From positions 1 to 39,741 of the forward strand of contig CAAGQC010000042.1 of the NCBI GenBank assembly GCA_900771995.1: a stretch of 39,741 nt of DNA, given 5' to 3'. Origin of the DNA: Lachnospiraceae bacterium. GTDB taxonomy: Bacteria > Bacillota > Clostridia > Lachnospirales > Lachnospiraceae. Position numbers and translations under genes: made by a program. The notes below the pieces were generated by a model, which was not told the origin of the DNA, made no database searches, and saw only the letters and a list, made by a program, of their open reading frames with translations. Below, piece by piece: positions 1 through 7,563 of the stretch (the stretch's first letter is position 1; each line of letters begins with the position of its first letter).

Positions 1-96
1 CCCACGGCAACGCCGACAGCGACACCCACGGCAACGCCGACAGCAACACCGACAGCGACACCCACGGCGACCCCGACAGCGACACCCACAGCGACC
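1..96 (+). repeat. 12-bp tandem repeat encoding (PTAT)8
   Basis: Eight consecutive 12-bp units, each encoding Pro-Thr-Ala-Thr, with synonymous third-base variation between units. It probably continues upstream of the window. It acts as a coding linker in the surface protein; such arrays often change copy number by slippage. Confidence 0.9.
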
Positions 97-399
97 CCGG
101 ATGACCCCGGAACTCCGGATACGCCCGATGATCCCGGTACCCCGGAAGACCTTGGAACTCCTACTGATCCCGGTACTCCGGCAGACCCTGGCACCCCGGA
201 TACCCCACAGGTACTTGGTGCAAGACGCCGCAGAATGGTGACCATCGAGGATGAGGCAGTACCTCTGGCGGACAGAGCAGTCCTCGGCGCATCCAGACGT
301 CCGCAGACCAGCGATGATTCTGATGCCTGGAATCTTGGCTTTGGACTTTCCCTGACAGGATTGGGAGCATGGCTTGTCCTTAAGAGAAAGCAGTCATAA
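1..399 (+). CDS. Surface protein, C-terminal fragment with Pro/Thr repeats and sorting-type tail
   Basis: The frame is open from the first base to a TAA at 397-399, so the gene begins outside the window. The visible 132 residues start with eight PTAT units, then a looser Asp-Pro-Gly-Thr-Pro-rich stretch, two VLGA(R/S)RR motifs, the motif RPQTS (298-312), a hydrophobic segment (about LGFGLSLTGLGAWLVL) and the basic end KRKQS. This order (extended wall-spanning linker, short motif, membrane segment, positive tail) is that of cell-wall-anchored proteins of Gram-positive bacteria. The motif differs from LPXTG, so anchoring by a sortase B/D-like enzyme is inferred only. The functional N-terminal domains are not visible. 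Confidence 0.75.
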   Translation, partial: PTATPTATPTATPTATPTATPTATPTATPTATPDDPGTPDTPDDPGTPEDLGTPTDPGTPADPGTPDTPQVLGARRRRMVTIEDEAVPLADRAVLGASRRPQTSDDSDAWNLGFGLSLTGLGAWLVLKRKQS

Positions 400-451
400 C
401 GATTTAAAGTGTATTTACCATAAACAATCAAGGAAAGAAGAGGTAAAACAA

Positions 452-1018
452 ATGAAAAAAAGATGGATGAGTCTTGTCCTGACAGTCATCATGGTACTGA
501 GCCTTGCAGGCTGCGGCAAGAGCACGGAACTGTCTTCTGTAAGCCGTGATCCTTCCACTGATGACGGAACCGTATGGTTCGACGAAGAGGCGGTAGCACT
601 GGCAGGCTCCGTACGGAGAGCCGGTATGAGCGAGGCAGAGCTTGCCCGTGCAGATGAACTCCGCGCCATGGCAACCGAGGCACTGGATATCGTAAATGCG
701 AAGAGAGCAGAGAACGGTCTTGCAGCACTGACCTGGAGCAACGGACTGGAGTCCTGCGCCATGGTAAGAGCACAGGAAGCAGCTTCCAAGTTCTCCCATA
801 CCAGACCTAACGGAACGGACTGGTATACCGTGAACAGTGAACTGATGTGGGGCGAGAACCTGGCGAAGGGTTATGACTCCGCACAGAGTGTGGTAGATGC
901 TTGGATGGCTTCTCCGACACACGCAGCGAATATTCTGGCAGGCGATTTCACCACTTGCAGCATCGCAGTCTATGAGACGAACGGCAAGCTGTATTTTGCC
1001 CAGGAGTTCGGCTATTAA
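452..1018 (+). CDS. CAP-domain (SCP/YkwD-like) lipoprotein
   Basis: 188-residue secreted protein. The ATG at 452 is preferred over an in-frame upstream codon at 374 because GAAGAGG lies 8-10 bases before it and it gives a clean signal peptide, MKKRWMSLVLTVIMVLSLAG followed by a lipobox Cys (LAGC). After a short linker and helix, the CAP domain runs from about residue 90 to the end (IVNAKRAENGLAALTW, FSHTRPNG, MWGENLAKG, VVDAWMASPTHAANIL). The CAP-fold His and Glu positions are visible as SHTRP, GEN and SPTH. Bacterial YkwD/CAP proteins are cell-surface proteins with poorly defined biochemistry. It follows the surface protein by 52 bases and may be cotranscribed with it. Confidence 0.85.
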   Translation: MKKRWMSLVLTVIMVLSLAGCGKSTELSSVSRDPSTDDGTVWFDEEAVALAGSVRRAGMSEAELARADELRAMATEALDIVNAKRAENGLAALTWSNGLESCAMVRAQEAASKFSHTRPNGTDWYTVNSELMWGENLAKGYDSAQSVVDAWMASPTHAANILAGDFTTCSIAVYETNGKLYFAQEFGY

Positions 1019-1123
1019 AAAGGTATTTCTTATCATGAGGGGATAGAGATAATATAGGAGAGAGTTGATATTTTTAACGGAATATTAACTCTTTCTTTGT
1101 CTCTGAAAGGTAGAATGATCCCT

Positions 1124-1150
1124 TAAAAAATGGTAAAATAATACCGATAT
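1124..1150 (+). promoter_or_regulatory. Sigma-D (sigma-28/FliA)-type promoter
   Basis: TAAA at 1124-1127 is followed after exactly 15 bases by ACCGATAT (1143-1150). This matches the flagellar sigma consensus TAAA-N15-GCCGATAA at seven of eight core positions or better, with the correct spacing. It lies 158 bases upstream of a chemoreceptor gene, a classic sigma-D target. Transcription would start near 1157. Confidence 0.7.
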
Positions 1151-1163
1151 ATAAGAAAAGCAT

Positions 1164-1254
1164 CTCTGCAGATAATCACCGACTTGAAATGGAAGAAAGG
1201 CATTTGGCCTTAGAGGTATCCGGGCGCTGCCGGATACGTGGTCGCTTTGCAGAG
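1164..1254 (+). ncRNA. Candidate structured 5' leader RNA of the chemoreceptor mRNA
   Basis: Complementary blocks nest into a three-way junction. The outer stem CTCTGCA (1164-1170) pairs with TGCAGAG (1248-1254). An inner extension CGAC (1180-1183) pairs with GTCG (1241-1244). Hairpin AAGGC/GCCTT spans 1197-1211 and hairpin TATCCGG/CCGGATA spans 1217-1236 with a 6-base loop. The structure would begin a few bases after the predicted sigma-D start site. No T-tract follows, so it is not an intrinsic terminator. I do not recognise a known riboswitch class. Evidence is base pairing by eye only. Confidence 0.4.
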
Positions 1255-1308
1255 TGCAACGGAAGATAGTAAATAACAAAAACGAACGCAGCGCAGAAAT
1301 GGGGACAT

Positions 1309-3330
1309 ATGAGTACGAAAGCATCACAGAAGGGCACAAAGGCGCAGGCATCCGGAAAGACGACGATCCGGGAACGCCTGCAAAAGGCAATCAGTAAACT
1401 GGTACTGTTCTCGATCATCCCATTGGTCATTCTTACCGTGATCCTGAATCTGTCCAGTACCATGAGAACACTGGAGAACGATATGCTGGTGGTCGCTGAG
1501 ATCTCGGCAGATCGTATCAGCGAGGAATTACAGGTGACCACAACCATCGTATCCGAACTCGGATGCAGCTATCAGCTGTCTTCTCCCGTATTTACCCAGG
1601 AGCAGAAGCAGCAGTTTATCAATCAGCGGGTGGAATCCTACGGAATGGTAAGAGGTAAGCTGATCGGATCCAACGGCATCTGCGCCTATGACGGAACGGA
1701 TTACAGTGAGCGTGATTATTTCAAGAGATCCATGCAGGGTGAAGTCGTGGTATCGGATCCTGTGATCTCGAAGACAGACGGTAAACTCAGTGTCATCATT
1801 TCCGCGCCGGTATATGCAGACGGAGACAAGAGCAACGATATCGTAGGCGTGGTATTCGTTGTGCCGGATCCGGGATTCCTGAATGATATTACGGCGGCAA
1901 TCTCTGTCAGCAAAAATTCCGAGTGCTATCTGCTGGGTGCCACCGGTATTACCATTGCCCACAGTGATTCTGCCATTGCACAGGAGCAGAAGAACAATAA
2001 CGAACTGTCCCAGACAGACAGATCCTTACGGGGCATTGCAAAAGTAGAGCAGGAAATGATGACCGGTGCCACCGGTTATGATACTTATACCAGAAACGGT
2101 ATCATTACGATTCAGGCGTATGCACCGATTGAAGGCACCAATGGCTGGAGCGTGGCGGTAGATGCACCGTTGACGGATTTTTTAAGCTCCACCATCGCAT
2201 GTGTAGTCATTGGAGTAGCTGTAGGCGTTGTGGCAGTGGTTTTCAGTATGCGAAGGGCAAAACAGATTGGTCAGAATATCGGTGAGCCGGTAGCAAAATG
2301 CACCGAGAGATTACGTCTGCTGGCAGAGGGTGACCTGCATACTCCCGCACCGGTGATCCAGACACAGGATGAGACACAGGTTCTGGCGGAAGCTACGGCG
2401 GTACTGTCAGGTAATTTACAGAAAGTCATCGGCGATGCGGATTATCTTCTGGGAGAGATGTCCGAAGGCAATTTTGCCATCGCAACGAATTCGCCGGAAG
2501 CTTACGTGGGAGATTTCCAGGGATTACTGGATTCCATCCGCAAGCTGAACCGCAAGCTCAGTGAGACCTTAAGCGAGATCAAGACCGCAGTGAGCCAGGT
2601 ATCCCTGGGAGCGGGACAGATGGCAGATGCGGCACAGGGTCTTGCAGAAGGCGCTACCGATCAGGCCGGTTCCGTGGAAGAATTGCAGGCAACCATCACG
2701 AATGTGACCGAGATCGTCGAGAAGAATGCAAAAGCACTGGGCGACTCCTATCAGAAAGCAATGGAATATCAGCAGCAGGCTAAGGACAGTGGAGCGGAAA
2801 TGAAGGGTCTGACCGATGCCATGCAGCGCATCAATGACACTTCCAAGCAGATCAGTGATATCATCGGTGAGATCGAAGATATCGCTTCCCAGACGAACCT
2901 GTTGTCCTTGAATGCCGCTATCGAGGCAGCCAGAGCCGGAGAGGCCGGAAGAGGATTTGCTGTGGTGGCAGACCAGATCCGGAAGCTGGCAGATGACAGT
3001 GCGCAGTCGGCAGTACATACCAGAGAACTGATCGAGACCTCCCTGCAGGAGATCGAACATGGCAACCAGATCACGGACAAGACGGCCGAGGCATTGCAGA
3101 AGGTCGTGGAGGGTATCGAGGATCTGGCCAATGAGTCCAAGAAAGCCATGGAGGAATCCAAGGCACAGGCAGATGCCATGATGCAGATCGAACAGGGCAT
3201 TGAGCAGATCTCCACGGTGGTACAGAACAACTCCGCTACCGCAGAAGAGACTTCCGCGACCAGCGAGGAACTGTCTGCGCAGGCCACCAACATGAATGAA
3301 CTGACTTCCGCATTCCAGTTAAGGGAATAA
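1309..3330 (+). CDS. Methyl-accepting chemotaxis protein
   Basis: 673-residue transmembrane chemoreceptor. A cytoplasmic basic head is followed by TM1 (about 28-49), an extracellular dCache-like sensor (about 50-285, with SERDYFKRSM and an AYAPI/GWSVAVD strand pair), TM2 (about 286-308), a HAMP region, and a cytoplasmic signalling coiled coil. The highly conserved hairpin tip lies near residues 523-560 (IASQTNLLSLNAAIEAARAG, then RGFAVVADQIRKLADDS). No C-terminal methyltransferase-tether pentapeptide is seen. The ligand cannot be read from sequence; dCache receptors commonly bind amino acids or other small metabolites. It is expressed alone from a sigma-D-type promoter with a structured leader and ends at a strong terminator. 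Confidence 0.95.
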   Translation: MSTKASQKGTKAQASGKTTIRERLQKAISKLVLFSIIPLVILTVILNLSSTMRTLENDMLVVAEISADRISEELQVTTTIVSELGCSYQLSSPVFTQEQKQQFINQRVESYGMVRGKLIGSNGICAYDGTDYSERDYFKRSMQGEVVVSDPVISKTDGKLSVIISAPVYADGDKSNDIVGVVFVVPDPGFLNDITAAISVSKNSECYLLGATGITIAHSDSAIAQEQKNNNELSQTDRSLRGIAKVEQEMMTGATGYDTYTRNGIITIQAYAPIEGTNGWSVAVDAPLTDFLSSTIACVVIGVAVGVVAVVFSMRRAKQIGQNIGEPVAKCTERLRLLAEGDLHTPAPVIQTQDETQVLAEATAVLSGNLQKVIGDADYLLGEMSEGNFAIATNSPEAYVGDFQGLLDSIRKLNRKLSETLSEIKTAVSQVSLGAGQMADAAQGLAEGATDQAGSVEELQATITNVTEIVEKNAKALGDSYQKAMEYQQQAKDSGAEMKGLTDAMQRINDTSKQISDIIGEIEDIASQTNLLSLNAAIEAARAGEAGRGFAVVADQIRKLADDSAQSAVHTRELIETSLQEIEHGNQITDKTAEALQKVVEGIEDLANESKKAMEESKAQADAMMQIEQGIEQISTVVQNNSATAEETSATSEELSAQATNMNELTSAFQLRE

Positions 3331-3358
3331 ACGAACTGAAATAAGAAATACATACATA

Positions 3359-3402
3359 ACAAAACGGTGTCTGAGGGGAGGAAACAGACACCGTTTTGTT
3401 TC
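3359..3402. terminator. Bidirectional intrinsic terminator between convergent genes
   Basis: A perfect 15-bp stem, ACAAAACGGTGTCTG (3359-3373) with CAGACACCGTTTTGT (3385-3399), has an 11-base loop and a T-rich tail on the + side. On the - strand the same stem follows the convergent aminotransferase gene, so it can serve both. Confidence 0.9.
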
Positions 3403-3422
3403 TATATCAGATATGTGGAAGG

Positions 3423-4634
3423 TTATTTGCGATATCTTTCCATGATGGTGAGAATACGTTTCATGGCATCGACGGCAGCATCGTGATCCTGAGAGAAATT
3501 CACACGGAAACTGTCGGTACAGCTGGCACCGAATTCGGTACCGGGAGTAATGGTGACACCGGCCAGCTCTCTGACCACTTTTGCAAAATCCGTAATGGAG
3601 ATATCCAGAGGAGGAAACTTGGGGAACAGGTAACTTCCGGCATCGGTAGGACGCACCTCCACACCGGGTACTTCCCGCAGAAGTGCTACGAGATCATCCC
3701 GGATCGCCTGATGCTTTGCAATACGATCAGCCATAAATCCTTCCGGCTCCGAGAACCAGGTGTGGAAGACGGCCTGGCAATAACCGGCACAGCGAAGGGA
3801 AACGATGGCCTGCAATTTCTCCATACGGGTAATCACGGATTCACTTCCGAAGGCGACACCGAGACGGAAACCGCTGAGGGACTCTGTCTTGGAGGGACCG
3901 ATAATGGTGACCATTTCCTCGGGGAGATCTTCCAGTGCACACAGATGGGTGTAATCTTTCCCATCAAAAATCTGGCGGGAATACAGTTCATCTACAATCA
4001 ACGAGACATGATATTTTTTCGCCAGTTTCGCGATGGAATGGATTTCCTCAGAGGAGTATACGGCTCCGGTAGGATTATTCGGATTGGAGAACAGGAACAG
4101 GCGGATCCCCTCCTTGAACCGCTCCTCCAGATAAGCCAGATCAATACCGGAACCGTCTTTTGCGTGGAAATAGTCTATGGGAATGGGAACCGGGGTACAT
4201 TCAAAAAATTCTGCCAGCTTTCTGTTGGCGAAATAGTCGGGTTCTACAATGGCGACCTTATCTCCGCGTGCAGCCATGGAACCGATAGCCAGAAACAGAG
4301 CCCCCTGAGTACCGGGAGTCATAATAATGTTTTTGGAGGGATCAATGGTAGCATGCGTAAAAGCGGTAAGCTTGTCGGCCAGTTCTTCACGGAGCGTCAT
4401 TTTTCCGCGGTATTCGGTGTAAGCCTGTCTGCCCCCCAGCTGAAAACCTTCTACAAAAGCTTCCAGACTTCCGGGTAAAGGCTCAAAAGCATCTACATCG
4501 CCGTGAGAAAATTCTACTTTTCTTCCTTCCAAATGTTCACCGCGCAGATCCAAAGCCACTTTTTTCTGCAATGCTTCCTGTCCGGGAGCGTTATCCACTC
4601 CTAATTTCGCAAATTTATCCAATAACAAATCCAT
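3423..4634 (-). CDS. PLP-dependent aminotransferase, class I/II
   Basis: 403-residue fold-type I aminotransferase. Two ATGs lie 6 bases apart (4640 and 4634). The second is preferred because GAGGGA abuts the first but sits about 6 bases from the second. Visible family motifs are TPGTQGALFLA (cofactor phosphate region), NPNNPTG (about 184-190), VDELY (the Asp that pairs with the pyridine nitrogen), SKTES with the Schiff-base Lys (about 249), and SGFRLGVAFG with the substrate-carboxylate Arg. It would move an amino group between an amino acid and a 2-oxo acid; substrates are unknown. It is transcribed divergently from a LysR gene that is the likely regulator, and lies upstream of an aspartate dehydrogenase-like gene, consistent with amino-nitrogen metabolism. 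Confidence 0.9.
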   Translation of the reverse strand: MDLLLDKFAKLGVDNAPGQEALQKKVALDLRGEHLEGRKVEFSHGDVDAFEPLPGSLEAFVEGFQLGGRQAYTEYRGKMTLREELADKLTAFTHATIDPSKNIIMTPGTQGALFLAIGSMAARGDKVAIVEPDYFANRKLAEFFECTPVPIPIDYFHAKDGSGIDLAYLEERFKEGIRLFLFSNPNNPTGAVYSSEEIHSIAKLAKKYHVSLIVDELYSRQIFDGKDYTHLCALEDLPEEMVTIIGPSKTESLSGFRLGVAFGSESVITRMEKLQAIVSLRCAGYCQAVFHTWFSEPEGFMADRIAKHQAIRDDLVALLREVPGVEVRPTDAGSYLFPKFPPLDISITDFAKVVRELAGVTITPGTEFGASCTDSFRVNFSQDHDAAVDAMKRILTIMERYRK

Positions 4635-4754
4635 GTACATTCCCTCGCTTTCTGAAAAGTTATGGCTTGATTATAGGCGCAGACAGACTTATAATCAAAT
4701 ACAAATATTTGTATATAACTTATAGGAATCAGTTATAAGTCGGGAGGAGGATTT
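4635..4754. promoter_or_regulatory. Divergent control region with three inverted repeats
   Basis: Between the aminotransferase (-) and lysR (+) lie GATTATA (4669-4675) with TATAATC (4690-4696), spacer 14; a perfect 16-bp palindrome ATACAAATATTTGTAT (4699-4714); and ACTTATA (4718-4724) with TATAAGT (4734-4740), spacer 9. The T-N-A dyads suit LysR-type sites. Half-site GATTATAAG recurs at 5742-5750 upstream of the next gene, suggesting a shared regulon. Which regulator binds is inferred. Confidence 0.55.
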
Positions 4755-5729
4755 ATGCAGGAATATGAATATGTCTATCAGGTGTATAAGGAGAAAAGTT
4801 TTTCCAAAGCTGCCAGGAATCTTTTCATTTCGCAGCCGGCGCTGAGCGCTACCATTAAAAAAATTGAAAACCGGCTGGGCGTAAAACTGTTTGAACGGAC
4901 CACCACTTCGGTGACATTGACGGAAGCAGGGGAGGCCTATGTGGAAACAGCCCGGAAAATCATGGAACTGGAGACGGATTTGTCGGTCTATCTGGAGGAC
5001 CTTGCCAACTTAAATACAGGAAGACTGGTATTGTCCGGAACCGCTTTTTTCTGCTCCTATGTGATTCCTCCGGTGGTGGCTGCCTATCAGAAAAAATATC
5101 CGGGAGTAACTTTGGAAATGATGGAGTCGGATTCCCTGCTGCTCTATCCCATGGCAAATGAAAATGATCTGGATCTTATTGTAGATGCCGGCTATTTTGA
5201 GGAAGAAAAATTTGAAGTGCAGACACTGTTTACAGAGCATATTTTATTGGTCGTTCCCATGGCAATGGTAACGACAAGGCAGCAGAGGGAAATGGCACTT
5301 ACTGCGGAGGATATCAAAAAAGGAAGATTTTTGAAGCCGGAAGTAAAGGGCATTTCTGTAAAAGAGTTTGAAGACTGCCCTTTTCTGTTACTGAAAAAAG
5401 AACACGACCTGTATCATCGTGCCATGGCGATCTGTGAGGAACAGGGAATGGCACCGGAATCCCTTCTTCATTTGAACCAGCTGATGACGGCATATTCTCT
5501 GGCATGTCAGGGAATGGGACTGACTTTCGTATCGGATACGCTGGTACGGCAGAGCCACATTCAGGCAGATGTGGTGTATTTCAAGCTGAATGTGCAGAAT
5601 GAAACGCTGACCAGCAGAGATGTCTTTGTTGCTTATCGGAAAAACCGGCATATTACAAGGGCTATGAGAAGCTTTATAGAGCTGGCGCAGAAAATATACT
5701 ATAACTATTCGAATAACAGATCAGAGTAA
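4755..5729 (+). CDS. LysR-family transcriptional regulator
   Basis: 324 residues, the usual LysR length. The N-terminal winged helix-turn-helix covers about residues 1-60 (VYKEKSFSKAARNLFISQPA, then LSATIKKIENRLGVKLFERT), followed by a linker helix and a periplasmic-binding-like effector domain (about 90-300: GRLVLSGTAFFCSYVIPPVV, with a recognisable second lobe around CQGMGLTFVSD). The start is set by GGGAGGAGG 5-7 bases upstream. Divergent placement from the aminotransferase and the dyads in the shared promoter region point to control of that gene, of itself, and perhaps of the downstream aspartate dehydrogenase-like gene. The co-inducer is unknown. Confidence 0.92.
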   Translation: MQEYEYVYQVYKEKSFSKAARNLFISQPALSATIKKIENRLGVKLFERTTTSVTLTEAGEAYVETARKIMELETDLSVYLEDLANLNTGRLVLSGTAFFCSYVIPPVVAAYQKKYPGVTLEMMESDSLLLYPMANENDLDLIVDAGYFEEEKFEVQTLFTEHILLVVPMAMVTTRQQREMALTAEDIKKGRFLKPEVKGISVKEFEDCPFLLLKKEHDLYHRAMAICEEQGMAPESLLHLNQLMTAYSLACQGMGLTFVSDTLVRQSHIQADVVYFKLNVQNETLTSRDVFVAYRKNRHITRAMRSFIELAQKIYYNYSNNRSE

Positions 5730-5759
5730 CTTATTTGATTTGATTATAAGCAGATAAGC

Positions 5760-5816
5760 AATTCCAATAACGGAATTTCGGCAAACCATTGACCCGGACA
5801 GCCAGAATGCTATAAT
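5760..5816 (+). promoter_or_regulatory. Sigma-A promoter with adjacent dyad
   Basis: TTGACC (5789-5794) and TATAAT (5811-5816) are separated by 16 bases. Just upstream is AATTCC-N6-GGAATT (5760-5777), and further upstream GATTATAAG (5742-5750) shared with the lysR control region. It drives the aspartate dehydrogenase-like gene. Confidence 0.7.
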
Positions 5817-5881
5817 GAGCAAAAATAAGATGCAGTGTCGGATAACGGATCCGCAATGCATAGAAACGGAAGGGAAAACAT

Positions 5882-6631
5882 ATGAGCAGAATTGGTTTAC
5901 TGGGTTGCGGAAAAATCGGCGGTATGCTTTTAGAGGATATCTTACAGGGAGAAAAACATCAGGTGACCTTTATTCAGGATCCCTTTTGTGGTGATAAAGG
6001 GCAGATCCCGGTGGTATCCAAGGCAGACCCCAGACTTTTGGAACAGACGGATCTGGTGATCGAGACGGCAACGGCTGCCGTATTAAAGGAAAATATTGCG
6101 TTGATCCTGAAATATTGCGACTTAATGCTTTTCTCTGTTACCGCGTTTTCGGAGGACGCTTTTTATGAAGAAGTGAAAAGACTTATGGAAAAATATCATC
6201 ATAAGGTCTATCTGCCCCATGGAGCGATTCTGGGTGTGGACGGAATTGCAGACGGCAGACAGCTGATCACATCGGTAGATATTACGACGACCAAGAATCC
6301 GAAGAGCCTTGGCAGAGAAGACACGGAGAAAACAGTCGTCTATGAAGGCTGCACCAGAGGCGCGTGTCAGGCTTATCCCAGAAATGTCAACGTGCATGCA
6401 ACAGTGGCATTGGCCGGTATCGGCTTTGACAGAACCCATTCCAGAATCATATCCGATCCGTCCGTATCCACCAATACCCATGTGATCCGGGTGGAAGGAG
6501 AAGGGATTCATTTTGAACTGACGATCAGCAGTTTCTCTACCGGAGGAGTCACCGGAAAATATACGCCTTATTCTGCGGTGGCAAGCATGCATAAGGTATT
6601 GGATGATGCAGAAGGCTTCCGCTTTGTATAA
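5882..6631 (+). CDS. Aspartate dehydrogenase-like oxidoreductase (NadX/DUF108 family)
   Basis: 249 residues, close to the family norm. The N-terminal Rossmann fold has GLLGCGKIG (residues 5-13) for NAD(P). The C-terminal catalytic domain carries LPHGAILGVDGI, AYPRNVNVHATVALAG and STNTHVIRVEG, the pattern of L-aspartate dehydrogenases; the His of NTH is the likely catalytic residue by family analogy. The known family reaction is reversible deamination of aspartate to oxaloacetate or iminoaspartate plus ammonia. No nadA or nadC is adjacent, so a catabolic amino-nitrogen role is more likely here than NAD biosynthesis (inference). Start supported by GGAAGGGA. It is monocistronic between a TATAAT promoter and a terminator. 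Confidence 0.85.
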   Translation: MSRIGLLGCGKIGGMLLEDILQGEKHQVTFIQDPFCGDKGQIPVVSKADPRLLEQTDLVIETATAAVLKENIALILKYCDLMLFSVTAFSEDAFYEEVKRLMEKYHHKVYLPHGAILGVDGIADGRQLITSVDITTTKNPKSLGREDTEKTVVYEGCTRGACQAYPRNVNVHATVALAGIGFDRTHSRIISDPSVSTNTHVIRVEGEGIHFELTISSFSTGGVTGKYTPYSAVASMHKVLDDAEGFRFV

Positions 6632-6653
6632 CAGAAAATAAAAGATAACAATG

Positions 6654-6692
6654 CAGCACTCCTTCCGGTTGGCAGGTCAGAGTGCTGTTTTT
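6654..6692 (+). terminator. Intrinsic terminator after the aspartate dehydrogenase-like gene
   Basis: CAGCACTC (6654-6661) pairs with GAGTGCTG (6680-6687) and is followed by TTTTTGTT. Confidence 0.8.
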
Positions 6693-6718
6693 GTTAAAAG
6701 GAAAGGCAGGGATGGGGA

Positions 6719-7546
6719 ATGTTCCGATATGACAGAGAGAAATGCATTCATTGTGGATTATGTGAAAAGGTCTGTTCTTACAGGACGGGAAATATCAGAT
6801 ATTCCAAAGACGGGGTGACTTTTGAACAGCAGGATTGCTTTCAGTGCGGACAATGCATCGCTGTCTGCCCGGCAGGTGCTCTTTCCAATGATGCCTATGA
6901 CAGGAAAGAGTGGATGGAAAAAAAGGATGCGCCCAAGGAAATATCTCCGGAACAACTTCAGTTCGCCATGGAATTTCGAAGAAGTATCCGCCTTTTTACG
7001 GACCAACCGGTCTCCAAAGAGACCTTACAGCAGGTGATCAATGCCGGACGTTATGCCCCCAGTGGAGGGAACCGTCAAAAACTTCGTTATATCGTGTTAC
7101 AACAGGATCTGGAAGAATTCCGCAGGATAGTTGTCGACGGATTTGCCGGACTGCAGAAAAGCGGAGAACTGGAGAAAATTTTAAATTACCAGGAAGGTTA
7201 TCTGGCAAAATGGAAAGAGATCATAGAAGAAGACCGCTCGGGGAACCGGATTCATGATCGTTTCCTGTTCCATGCGGGAACCGTGATCTTAACCTGTGGA
7301 CCGAAGATCAGTACGTTAGAGGCAGGCATGGCCTTACAGAATATGGATCTTGTGGCTAATGCTCTGGGACTTGGTTGCTGTTACGTGGGGTTCCTGCGGA
7401 CAGCAGCAATCCATCTTCCGAAGGTCAGGGAGTATCTGAAACTGCCGGAAGAAGAGCTGTTGTTAAATGGAATGGTGATCGGCTATCCGGCCATCCGTTT
7501 TCAGCGGACCACGATCAAGCGGCCGGTGAATATCACTTTTCGGTGA
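6719..7546 (+). CDS. Ferredoxin-nitroreductase fusion protein
   Basis: 275 residues. Residues 1-55 form a 2x[4Fe-4S] ferredoxin: C9-x2-C12-x2-C15-x3-C19 and C40-x2-C43-x2-C46-x3-C50, the latter ending CPAGAL. From about residue 75 it is a nitroreductase-fold flavoprotein (MEFRRSIRLFTDQPVSKE, RYAPSGGNRQ for FMN phosphate, and a late LGLGCCYVGF segment). Such fusions are common in clostridia and reduce unknown substrates with electrons passed from the clusters to FMN. It follows a terminator and leads into the M20/ABC genes, 17 bases before the next start. It may share their transcript, but its function is not fixed by context. Confidence 0.92.
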   Translation: MFRYDREKCIHCGLCEKVCSYRTGNIRYSKDGVTFEQQDCFQCGQCIAVCPAGALSNDAYDRKEWMEKKDAPKEISPEQLQFAMEFRRSIRLFTDQPVSKETLQQVINAGRYAPSGGNRQKLRYIVLQQDLEEFRRIVVDGFAGLQKSGELEKILNYQEGYLAKWKEIIEEDRSGNRIHDRFLFHAGTVILTCGPKISTLEAGMALQNMDLVANALGLGCCYVGFLRTAAIHLPKVREYLKLPEEELLLNGMVIGYPAIRFQRTTIKRPVNITFR

Positions 7547-7563
7547 AAGGAGAAACTCGTAGT

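Noticed and set aside
1..96. CRISPR-like direct repeats
   Set aside because: Units abut without spacers and encode PTAT in frame, so this is a protein-coding tandem repeat.
1157..1308. c-di-GMP riboswitch in the chemoreceptor leader
   Set aside because: The leader folds into a junction but lacks the conserved sequence blocks of class I and II c-di-GMP aptamers that I can recall.
3396..4478. Long + strand open frame of 360 codons
   Set aside because: It lies entirely antisense to the aminotransferase, which has full family motifs. The + frame has no recognisable domain, so it is a shadow.
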